13,983 bases of DNA from the NCBI GenBank assembly GCA_023430565.1, contig JAEZAD010000271.1:1-13983 (forward strand). Reading direction: 5' to 3'. This document shows positions 7,968 to 13,983 of this stretch, in pieces. A program made the translations under genes and the position numbers. A model generated the notes under the pieces. That model made no database searches and had not been told where the DNA came from. It worked only from the letters and a program-made list of their open reading frames with translations. This DNA is from Verrucomicrobiota bacterium. Lineage in GTDB: Bacteria > Verrucomicrobiota > Verrucomicrobiia > Opitutales > Opitutaceae. The stretch's first letter is position 1. Every line of letters begins with the position of its first letter.

Positions 7968-9226
7968 CCCCGCTCCTCGTCGCGCTCTGCGTCGCCGTCA
8001 CCGCCGTCGGCGTTGCCTGGCCCGCGTGGGACATGTTTGGACCCGAACGCCGCCCCATGCTCCAGGGCTGGGACGACAGCTTCTACTACTTCTGGCTCCC
8101 GAGCGTCGTCATCGACGGCGACCTCGATTTCACCAACCAGCTCGAACAGGCCACCACCCTCCACGCGGGCGTGCGCGACGACGCCCTCTCGGCCCGCACC
8201 GACACCGGTTTCGTCATCAACAAATACCCGCCCGGCTGGGCCATCGGCAGCCTTCCCTTTTTTCTCCTCGCGCACGTCTTCGGTCCGGAAAACGCCACCG
8301 GCTTCGAACCCCTCTATCTCCTCGCCGTCTGGCTCGGCCAACTCCTCTACGCCGCCGCCGGGCTCTGGCTCGCGAGCCGCATCGTCGCTCGCTATTTTCC
8401 GACCACCGCCGTCCCCGCCATCCTCGTCATCTGGCTCGCGAGTCCGCTCATCTACTACCAGACCGCCCGCCTCTCGATGAGTCACAGCCAGGTCTTTGTC
8501 CTGGCCGTCGTCGCGTTCTGGTCCGCACTTCGTATCCGCGACGGCAATGCACCCGCCCGCGTCTGGGCCCTGCTCGGCTTCGCCGCGGCGATGCTCGTCG
8601 TCACCCGTAATGTCGCCCTGATCTACCTCGCGATGCCCGCCGCCGTTATCGCGCCTCACCTCCGCTCCGTTCGCTCCATCGCCGCCCTCTTCGCCGGCGC
8701 CTTCGTTCCCGCCGCCCTTCAACTCGTCGCCTGGCGCATCCTGTTCGGCACCTGGGTCGCCTACACCTACGGGGGCGAACGCGTCGATTTCTCGCAGCTC
8801 CACCTGCTGGAAGTTCTCTTCTCGCCCCGCCACGGCTGGTTCTACTGGCACCCGCTGCTTCTCCCCGCGATCGCCGCATTCGCCGTCTGGGGCTGGGCCC
8901 GCCTTGAGGGGCTCACGTGGCTCGCCTCGCTCCTCATCATCGTCCTCGTCAACGCCGCCTGGCCCACCTGGTGGCTCGGTTCTTCCTTCGGCTACCGCGG
9001 CTTCGAAGTCCCCACGCTCTTCGCCATGCTCGGCTTCGCCGCCCTCCTCACCGCCACGTCCACGCGAAAACCGCTCCGCTTCGCTCTCACCGCCATCGCT
9101 CTCCTCGCCGTCGTCTGGAACCTCGCCCTGTTCGCTCTTTTCCTCACGCAACGCATTCCGCGCCAGGAGCCCGTCACCTACCTCGACTCCGTCCGCGCCC
9201 TCGTCCGCTGGTTCGCCGCCCCCTGA
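7934..9226 (+). CDS. Polytopic membrane protein, GT-C/ArnT-like glycosyltransferase
   Basis: 430 residues with about ten hydrophobic segments spread from residue 11 to 415. The first outer loop has GWDDSFYYFW (45-54) with the acidic pair D47-D48, then DGDLDFTNQLEQ (61-72) and NKYPPGWAIG (96-105). A late loop carries WWLGSSFGYRGFEV. This arrangement of an acidic pair after the first helix, a KYPPG motif and a late W..GSSFGYRG loop is typical of bacterial membrane glycosyltransferases of the PMT/ArnT (GT-C) group, which take sugars from polyprenyl phosphate on the periplasmic side. The ATG at 7934 lies inside the preceding gene (34-nt overlap); the frame is open upstream, but that part is a shadow. 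Co-translation with the GT4 gene is likely. The substrate is unknown. Confidence 0.87.
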   Translation: MDTHPAPPSRLTPLLVALCVAVTAVGVAWPAWDMFGPERRPMLQGWDDSFYYFWLPSVVIDGDLDFTNQLEQATTLHAGVRDDALSARTDTGFVINKYPPGWAIGSLPFFLLAHVFGPENATGFEPLYLLAVWLGQLLYAAAGLWLASRIVARYFPTTAVPAILVIWLASPLIYYQTARLSMSHSQVFVLAVVAFWSALRIRDGNAPARVWALLGFAAAMLVVTRNVALIYLAMPAAVIAPHLRSVRSIAALFAGAFVPAALQLVAWRILFGTWVAYTYGGERVDFSQLHLLEVLFSPRHGWFYWHPLLLPAIAAFAVWGWARLEGLTWLASLLIIVLVNAAWPTWWLGSSFGYRGFEVPTLFAMLGFAALLTATSTRKPLRFALTAIALLAVVWNLALFALFLTQRIPRQEPVTYLDSVRALVRWFAAP

Positions 9227-9320
9227 CCTCGCGATCCGCGAACTCGCTCGGCCCCCCGCATCGCCGCCCGGATTCGAGTTTGCCAACCCCCTGCCGCCAC
9301 CTAGCCTCGCCCCCCGTTCC

Positions 9321-10517
9321 ATGGCGCTCTCATTTTTCTTCAAAGAAAAAAAAGGCATCCTCGCGCGCTGCCGCGATGATTATGCCACCAAGATGCGCCT
9401 CCGCTACGCGCCTTATTACCACGCGATGGAGTCCCAGCAGGGCACGACCGTGACCCTCGACGGCCGCGAGATGATCATGCTCTCCAGCAACGATTACCTC
9501 GGGCTCTCCTTTCACCCCAAGGTCGTCGAGGCTGGCCGCGCCGCGTTGCAAAAATGGGGCACCAGCACCACCGGCGCCCGCCCCTCCAACGGCTCCCGCG
9601 CCTACCACGTCCGCCTCGAGGAAAAACTCGCCGCCTTCCTCGGCCGCGAAGCCTGCCACATCCACTCCGCCGGCTACCTCTCCTGCCTCTCGAGCGTTGC
9701 CTCGTTCGCCCAGAAGGGCGACATCATCTACGCCGACAAAAACATTCACTCCTGCCTGTGGGACGGCATCCGCCTCTCCCTCGCCACCGTCGAACGTTTC
9801 TCGCACAACAGCCCCGATGACCTCCGCACGGTCATCGCCGCCACCAACACCGACGCCCCCAAGATGCTCGTCCTCGAGGGCGTCTACTCGATGGAAGGCC
9901 ACATCGCCCGCCTTCCCGAAATCATCGACATCGCCGACGAAGCCTCCTGCTTCTCCGTCCTCGACGATGCCCACGGTTTCGGCGTCCTCGGCCGCCAGGG
10001 CCGCGGCACGGTTGATCACTTCAACCTCAACGACCGCGTCGACATCATCTGCGGCTCCCTTTCGAAATCCCTCGCCAGCACCGGCGGTTTCGTCGCCGCC
10101 TCGAAGGACATCATCGAGTATCTCCGTTCGCACTCCCGCCAGACCATCTTCAGCGCCGCGATCAGCCCCGCCCAGGCCGCCTGCGCCGAAGCCGCCCTCG
10201 AGGTCATGCAAACCGAGCCGCAGCATCACGAGCGCCTCTGGGAAAACACCCGGAAATATCGCGCGCTGCTGACAAGCTTCGGCCTCGATCTCTGGGGCAG
10301 CGAGACCCCCGCCGTTCCCATCGTCCTCGGCTCGAAGGAACGCGTCTATCCGTTCTGGCGCGCACTCATGGACAAAGGCGTCTTCACCGTCATGTCCATC
10401 GCCCCCGCCGTGCCCGCCGGCAAGGACCTCATCCGCACCGCGATCTCCGCGATGCACACCGACGAGCAGTTCGAAAAAATCGCCGAGGCCGTCGCCTACG
10501 CCGTCAAACGGCTATAG
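9321..10517 (+). CDS. Alpha-oxoamine synthase (serine palmitoyltransferase/KBL/BioF family)
   Basis: 398 residues, the usual length for this PLP family, which condenses an amino acid with an acyl-CoA or acyl-ACP and releases CO2 to give an amino-ketone. Residues seen: SSNDYLGL near the start, TGARPSNGSRAYHVRLEEKL, H143 in NIHSCLWDG (ring-stacking His), D215 and H218 in DDAHGFGVLG (PLP contacts), and K249 in GSLSKSLASTGGF (Schiff-base lysine). SLSKSLASTGGF recalls serine palmitoyltransferases more than BioF, but this does not prove the substrate; KBL-like or other acyl specificity is possible. The frame is open back to 8904, inside the previous gene; ATG 9321 begins the family-like sequence. 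It lies 94 nt after the last glycosylation gene, with no Shine-Dalgarno. No biotin or threonine-catabolism genes are near. Confidence 0.93.
   Translation: MALSFFFKEKKGILARCRDDYATKMRLRYAPYYHAMESQQGTTVTLDGREMIMLSSNDYLGLSFHPKVVEAGRAALQKWGTSTTGARPSNGSRAYHVRLEEKLAAFLGREACHIHSAGYLSCLSSVASFAQKGDIIYADKNIHSCLWDGIRLSLATVERFSHNSPDDLRTVIAATNTDAPKMLVLEGVYSMEGHIARLPEIIDIADEASCFSVLDDAHGFGVLGRQGRGTVDHFNLNDRVDIICGSLSKSLASTGGFVAASKDIIEYLRSHSRQTIFSAAISPAQAACAEAALEVMQTEPQHHERLWENTRKYRALLTSFGLDLWGSETPAVPIVLGSKERVYPFWRALMDKGVFTVMSIAPAVPAGKDLIRTAISAMHTDEQFEKIAEAVAYAVKRL
9333..9353 (+). other. AT-only hairpin and A8 tract at the 5' end of the synthase gene
   Basis: TTTTTCTT (9333-9340) and AAGAAAAA (9343-9350) are exact reverse complements around CA, and the A run continues to eight bases (9346-9353). 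It starts 12 nt after the first base of the ATG and encodes FFFKEKK. In a GC-rich genome this AT patch stands out. It may lower mRNA structure near the start or act as a slippage site; neither is shown. Confidence 0.7.
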
Positions 10518-10523
10518 CCGGTG

Positions 10524-10546
10524 GAGCTCGCCGTCCCGGCGGGCTC
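10524..10546. terminator. Hairpin between convergent genes, probable bidirectional terminator
   Basis: Arms GAGCTCGCCG (10524-10533) and CGGCGGGCTC (10537-10546) pair over ten positions around a TCC loop, with one G-U wobble. It starts 7 nt after the stop codon of the alpha-oxoamine synthase gene and lies 25 nt beyond the stop of the convergent glycosyltransferase gene. There is no strong T-run (gttcgttt follows), so it is not a textbook intrinsic terminator. It shares loop and flanks with the hairpin after tyrA. Confidence 0.6.
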
Positions 10547-10570
10547 GTTCGTTTCGGAAGCCGCGAAACG

Positions 10571-11599
10571 TCATCGCGCCGCCTCGAACCCCGCGCGCAA
10601 CACCTCCGCCGCGCCCGCCCACGTCGGCAACGCCCGCTCCGCGGCCTCCGTTTTCAGGCGCGCCCACCGCGCATCGTCCGTCAGCACACTCCGCAACGCC
10701 CCCGCCCACGCCGCGCGGTCGTTCACCGCCACCGACACGCACCCGCCGCCGTCCGCATTTTCACGCAACACCGGCAGATCGCTGCACACGCACGGCACGC
10801 CGCGCCACAACGATTCCAGCAGCGGCAGCCCACAGCCTTCCGCAATCGTCGGAAACGCCGTCGCCCGCACACTCGCATACAAACCCGCGAGCACCGCATC
10901 CCCCGCCGCCTCGTGGTAATGCAATCCCGGATACCGCCGTGCCATTCCCCGCAACCGCGCCACGATCGGCTTCCCGAAATGCGGATTCACCCGCCCCACC
11001 ACGTGCAGCTCGAACGCCAGCCCGCCGCCCCACAACTCCTCGCACACGTCCAACAGGAACATCTGATTCTTCCGCGGCTCGAGAATGCCCACGCACAGCA
11101 GCCCTTTCCCCACCGCGGTCTTCTCCTCCCTCTCCGTGACCCGCCCCGATCCATCGAAATCCGCCCCAAGCGGCAACACGTCTACTTCCGGCAGCCGCTC
11201 CAGCCCCAGCCACTGCCAATAGCCCAACAACTCCTCACGGCTCGCCGCCGAGATCGCCCACACCCGTTCGAAATCCGCCAGCGCCTTCATGTAGTGCGGA
11301 TGCCGCGCCACACTGTGCGGCCATGTGATATGCGGCTGTTTGATCGGAATCGCATCCGCAAAAATCGCCGCCGTCCGACACCGCCGCGACCGCACGAACT
11401 CGCCAAACCCCGGCCGCTCCTTCTCCGAAAACAGCTCGCTCGTCACGAACCAGTCCCGCGCGCCCAGCTTCTCCCGCGCCTCCGTCCACGCCCCCGCCTG
11501 CGCTTCCGGCCCCAGCTCCCGCCGCAGCCGCTCGCTCAACCGCGCCAGCCCCGAACGATGCCGCACGGCCCCTGTTTTCGTCGTATCGAAAAAGATCAT
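10571..11599 (-). CDS. GT4-type glycosyltransferase, paralogue of the 6792-7967 gene
   Basis: 342 residues. It opens MIFFDTTKTG...RSGLARLSERL, then IFADAIPIKQP (79-89), WAISAASREELLGYWQWLGL (114-133), PLGAD (143-147), PRKN (175-178) and EGCGLPLLE with E254 and E262 as the E-x7-E pair. The same blocks occur in the plus-strand enzyme, which is longer mainly because of extra sequence between the N-terminal motif and the DAIP block. The start ATG overlaps the stop of the upstream minus-strand glycosyltransferase (ATGA, 4 nt), so the two form an operon. Codons end mostly in G (CTG, GCG, CGG, GAG), unlike the C-ending codons of the plus-strand paralogue. It would act on nucleotide sugars at the cytoplasmic membrane face; the sugar is unknown. 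Confidence 0.92.
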   Translation of the reverse strand: MIFFDTTKTGAVRHRSGLARLSERLRRELGPEAQAGAWTEAREKLGARDWFVTSELFSEKERPGFGEFVRSRRCRTAAIFADAIPIKQPHITWPHSVARHPHYMKALADFERVWAISAASREELLGYWQWLGLERLPEVDVLPLGADFDGSGRVTEREEKTAVGKGLLCVGILEPRKNQMFLLDVCEELWGGGLAFELHVVGRVNPHFGKPIVARLRGMARRYPGLHYHEAAGDAVLAGLYASVRATAFPTIAEGCGLPLLESLWRGVPCVCSDLPVLRENADGGGCVSVAVNDRAAWAGALRSVLTDDARWARLKTEAAERALPTWAGAAEVLRAGFEAAR

Positions 11600-12807
11600 G
11601 CGTTCATCGCCCGCCGGAAATGCCCGAGCAACTGCTCAGCGTTCCGATGCGCGTCGAAATTCTCCTCCACCCACCGCCGCGCGCCGCCGCGAACTCGCTC
11701 CGCCAGCGGATCGTCCGTCGAAATCCTCCGCACCGCCTTCACCCATTCCGCCGGTTTTTCCACGTCCACCACCCACCCCGTCTCGCCGTCCGTCACCGCC
11801 TCCGTGGTCGCCGCCGCCGGCGACGTCACCACCACCGCCCCGATCGCCATCGCTTCCGGAATCACATTCGGCAGCCCATCGCGATCTCCGCTCGCCGCCA
11901 CCACGCCCGTGTGCAGCAGCGCGTCCGCCCACGTCAATTGCGCCCACACGTCGTGCTGCGCCAGATGGCCCGTGAACGCCACCGACCCCGCCACCTCGAG
12001 CTTTCCCGCCAGCGCCTCCAATTCCCCTCGCAACGGCCCGTCGCCCACGATTCGCGCCTCGAACTCCACCCCCGCCTTCCGCAGCGCCGCATAAATCCGC
12101 AGCTGGTGCCTCAGCCCTTTTTTCTCCACCAGCCGCGCGATGCACACCAATCGCAGCCGCGTCCGATCCGCCCGCAATGGCTTCAACGCCGGCAACCGTT
12201 CCAGCCCGCGCCGGATGCACACGACCCGCTCCTCCCGCAGCCCCCGCGCCACCAGCGCCGACCGCCCCATCTGCGTCGAGGTGTGCACGAACACCGCATG
12301 CTCCAGTTTCTCGTTCAGCCACCAGTCGCCACCGTGCTCGAAAATATCATACGCGTGCGCCCCCGCGCTGAACCGATGCCCATCCAGCCGCCACAACAAC
12401 CACGCCGCCGTCGCTGGGGCCCCACCCCACGCCGCATGCACCAGCGTCGGCCGCTCGCGCCGAAACTCCCGCGCAAACAAACACGCAAAACCCGCGCCCA
12501 GCATGTTCTCCCAGAAATTCAGCCACGACGGCGCCCGCCGCGTGAACAGCCCGTGCACCACCTGCCGCAAGACCTCCGGCCGCCGCCACGACTCATACGG
12601 AATCATCCAAATCAGCGTCAGCAGTCTCCACTTGTTGAACCGCCGCACCGGCACCCCGCGAAAACTCCCACCGCCTCCCCACAACGAATACAACCGCATC
12701 TCCACCCCATGCGCCCGCATCGCGATGATCTCCCGTTGGAGAAAAGTCTCCGTCGCTTTCGGAAAGGTCGTGAACAAATAGGCGATGACAGGCGCGGAAG
12801 CGGACAA
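11596..12807 (-). CDS. GT4-type glycosyltransferase (WcaL/colanic-acid-like), TTG start
   Basis: 403 residues with the standard GT-B layout. VIAYLFTTFPKATETFLQREI (7-27) is the first strand and acceptor-side motif typical of colanic-acid-type glycosyltransferases. HAYDIF (151-156) lies in the linker region, ARLVEKKG (224-231) is the donor-site Arg/Lys, and DGLPNVIPEAM (310-320) places D310 and E318 where the E-x7-E pair sits; Asp at the first position occurs in this group. The start is TTG: an in-frame TAG lies 15 nt upstream and the first ATG would remove 29 residues, including the conserved opening strand. No Shine-Dalgarno. It is the first gene of a two-gene minus-strand operon diverging from tyrA. 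The product is probably a branch sugar on an extracellular polysaccharide or O-antigen-like glycan. Confidence 0.92.
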   Translation of the reverse strand: MSASAPVIAYLFTTFPKATETFLQREIIAMRAHGVEMRLYSLWGGGGSFRGVPVRRFNKWRLLTLIWMIPYESWRRPEVLRQVVHGLFTRRAPSWLNFWENMLGAGFACLFAREFRRERPTLVHAAWGGAPATAAWLLWRLDGHRFSAGAHAYDIFEHGGDWWLNEKLEHAVFVHTSTQMGRSALVARGLREERVVCIRRGLERLPALKPLRADRTRLRLVCIARLVEKKGLRHQLRIYAALRKAGVEFEARIVGDGPLRGELEALAGKLEVAGSVAFTGHLAQHDVWAQLTWADALLHTGVVAASGDRDGLPNVIPEAMAIGAVVVTSPAAATTEAVTDGETGWVVDVEKPAEWVKAVRRISTDDPLAERVRGGARRWVEENFDAHRNAEQLLGHFRRAMNA

Positions 12808-12944
12808 GATTTCGCGACGCTAAACTGCCGCTCCTGACTCGGCCAAGCGGTAAACAGCAAGCGCCTCTTCCTCCGCACCACCTTCCGCACCTCGCGCCCC
12901 CCGCCCGCCGCATTTCAGCGCCCCATGGAAGGCACAGCCCTTCT

Positions 12945-12973
12945 CCCTTCGCGTCCCTTCGCGCCCTTCGCGC
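12945..12973. repeat. About three TTCGCG units at 10-nt spacing in a divergent intergenic region
   Basis: The units read CCCTTCGCGT, CCCTTCGCGC and a 9-nt CCTTCGCGC. They match the TTCGCG core of the 157-186 set. They lie inside the 254-bp region between the minus-strand glycosyltransferase operon and tyrA, just before a small AT-rich inverted repeat CAATTGAATTG (12976-12986). The region must contain promoters for both directions, but no convincing -35/-10 pair could be picked out. Confidence 0.65.
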
Positions 12974-13061
12974 TTCAATTGAATTGTTCCGACCAAGCTC
13001 CCGCCCGCAGACTCGACACCTTCCGCCACCCCGCTTTGCTCTCCGATCCGCGTTGTCGCCC

Positions 13062-13910
13062 ATGCCCGCCTCCCTCGCCATCCTCGCTCCCGGCCTCCTC
13101 GGCGCCTCCGTTGCCCGCGCCGCTCGCGCCACCGGCATCGCGAGCTCGATCGCGCTTTGGGCCCGCCGCCCCGAAGTCCGCCTCGCCCTCCGCGAACAAC
13201 CGTGGTGCGACGCCATCGCCGACACCCCCGAAGCCGCCGTCCGCGACGCCTCGCTCATCGTCATCGCCGCCCCCGTCGACCGTATCGTCGACCTCGCCCG
13301 CCAAATCGCACCGCACGTCGCACCCCGCGCGATCGTCACCGATGTCGGCAGCGTCAAAGGCGAAATCTCCCGCCTCGGCCACGCCGCCCTCGCCGGCCGC
13401 GCCCACTTCGTCGGCTCGCATCCCATGGCCGGCTCCGAAAAAACCGGCTGGGAACACGGCACCGCCGATCTCTTCAAGTCCCGCACCTGCTTCGTCACCC
13501 CGCTCCCCGAAACCGACCCCATCGCCGCCGAAACCGTTGCGCGCTTCTGGCGCGATCTCGGCGGCGAACCCGTCACCGTCTCCCCCGACGCCCACGACGA
13601 AATCGTCGCGCACATCAGCCACCTTCCCCAAATCCTCGCGTCGACGCTTTGCGCTTTTCTCGCGCGCAAAAACCCCGCCTGGCGCAACCACGCCGGCGGC
13701 GGCCTCCGCGACACCACCCGCATCGCCGCCAGCGACCCAAACCTCTGGCGCACCATCCTCGAACAAAATCGCGACGAAATTCTCCGCGCTCTGAAGGAAT
13801 TCGAAGACGAGCTCCACACCTTCAAATCCGCCCTCTCCAACCGCGACTACCCCGAACTCGTCTCCCGCCTCGAACGCGGCCGCGACTACCGCCGCCAGTT
13901 CAGACCATAG
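13062..13910 (+). CDS. tyrA: Prephenate dehydrogenase
   Basis: 282 residues, a normal length for a stand-alone TyrA. It oxidises prephenate to 4-hydroxyphenylpyruvate with NAD(P)+ and loss of CO2, for tyrosine synthesis in the cytoplasm. Motifs: an N-terminal Rossmann strand with LAPGLLG (8-14), DVGSVKG (94-100), GSHPMAGSEKTGWE around the expected catalytic H120, HISHLPQ (184-190) and GGGLRDTTRIAASDP in the helical domain. The first glycine of GxGxxG is Ala (A9-x-G11-x-x-G14). A TTG at 12984 would add 26 residues of Arg/Pro-rich sequence; ATG 13062 puts the Rossmann strand at the N-terminus, as usual. No fused chorismate mutase or ACT domain is visible. It is probably unrelated in function to the glycan cluster and marks its edge. 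Confidence 0.96.
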   Translation: MPASLAILAPGLLGASVARAARATGIASSIALWARRPEVRLALREQPWCDAIADTPEAAVRDASLIVIAAPVDRIVDLARQIAPHVAPRAIVTDVGSVKGEISRLGHAALAGRAHFVGSHPMAGSEKTGWEHGTADLFKSRTCFVTPLPETDPIAAETVARFWRDLGGEPVTVSPDAHDEIVAHISHLPQILASTLCAFLARKNPAWRNHAGGGLRDTTRIAASDPNLWRTILEQNRDEILRALKEFEDELHTFKSALSNRDYPELVSRLERGRDYRRQFRP

Positions 13911-13914
13911 GTGG

Positions 13915-13934
13915 AGCCGATGTCCCATCGGGCT
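13915..13934 (+). terminator. Hairpin directly after tyrA, second member of a shared hairpin family
   Basis: AGCCGATG (13915-13922) pairs with CATCGGGCT (13926-13934) around a TCC loop, with one bulged G at 13932. It follows the tyrA stop codon with almost no gap. A second weak stem, GGG-CTAAAA-CCC, overlaps its end. It has the same GTGGAGC lead-in, GTCCC centre and CGGGCT end as the hairpin at 10524-10546. It may terminate tyrA transcription or be an intergenic repeat element. Confidence 0.55.
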
Positions 13935-13983
13935 AAAACCCGCCAGCCCTGTCCAGCGCCTCCGCGAATGCCTCTGCCCGCCC

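Noticed and set aside
9229..9241. Hairpin TCGCG-ATC-CGCGA after the 7934-9226 gene as a terminator
   Set aside because: A 5-bp stem with no T-run is expected often in DNA this rich in GC.
8904..9320. A 139-residue N-terminal extension of the alpha-oxoamine synthase
   Set aside because: It overlaps the preceding membrane protein gene, is Ser/Pro-rich shadow, and would make the enzyme far longer than its family.
10509..10520. Palindrome CGGCTATAGCCG over the synthase stop codon
   Set aside because: Perfect but only 12 nt and largely coding; listed for the record, not as a separate site.
12808..12850. A sigma-70 promoter for the minus-strand glycosyltransferase operon (TTGGCC, 16 nt, TTTAGC on the minus strand)
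   Set aside because: Only 4/6 and 3/6 matches to consensus, no better than chance in a region of this size.

Overview
The window is one dense, very GC-rich stretch of bacterial chromosome. Most of it is a surface-glycan or glycolipid gene cluster, and one housekeeping gene, a prephenate dehydrogenase (tyrA), closes it. A Verrucomicrobiota of the Opitutales/Opitutaceae type is the best guess. This rests on overall impression: very high GC, genes without Shine-Dalgarno sequences, intergenic TTCGCG-type short repeats, and the style of the proteins. It is not a database match.

Layout: 1-266 is intergenic DNA with three short-repeat patches. From 267 to 10517, seven plus-strand genes lie close together: a polytopic membrane protein with a C-terminal beta-rich domain (267-2411), a SAM-dependent methyltransferase (2408-3154), a family 4-type glycosyltransferase with an extra N-terminal domain (3243-4883), a polytopic GT-C-like protein (4899-6764), a second GT4 enzyme (6792-7967), another polytopic GT-C-like protein (7934-9226) and a PLP-dependent alpha-oxoamine synthase (9321-10517). 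Two minus-strand glycosyltransferases that overlap by 4 nt (11596-12807, then 10571-11599) converge on it. A 254-bp divergent intergenic region (12808-13061) separates them from tyrA (13062-13910).

How the genes may work together (inference): the GT4 enzymes would build a glycan from activated sugars on the cytoplasmic face. The three large membrane proteins could transfer polyprenyl-linked sugars on the outer side of the membrane. The methyltransferase could cap or decorate. The alpha-oxoamine synthase joins an amino acid to an acyl-CoA, so it would make an amino-ketone such as a sphingoid-base precursor, which raises the possibility of a glycosylated sphingolipid-like product. No polymerase, flippase or sugar-nucleotide gene is seen here, so the cluster probably continues outside the window.

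The most unusual signals are non-coding: a pair of hairpins directly after two stop codons that share a loop and flanks but carry compensatory stem changes; a perfect 21-nt palindrome inside a glycosyltransferase gene; codon choice that flips with strand (C-ending on plus, G-ending on minus); and a complete lack of Shine-Dalgarno sequences. No RNA genes, CRISPR arrays, transposases or phage genes were seen.
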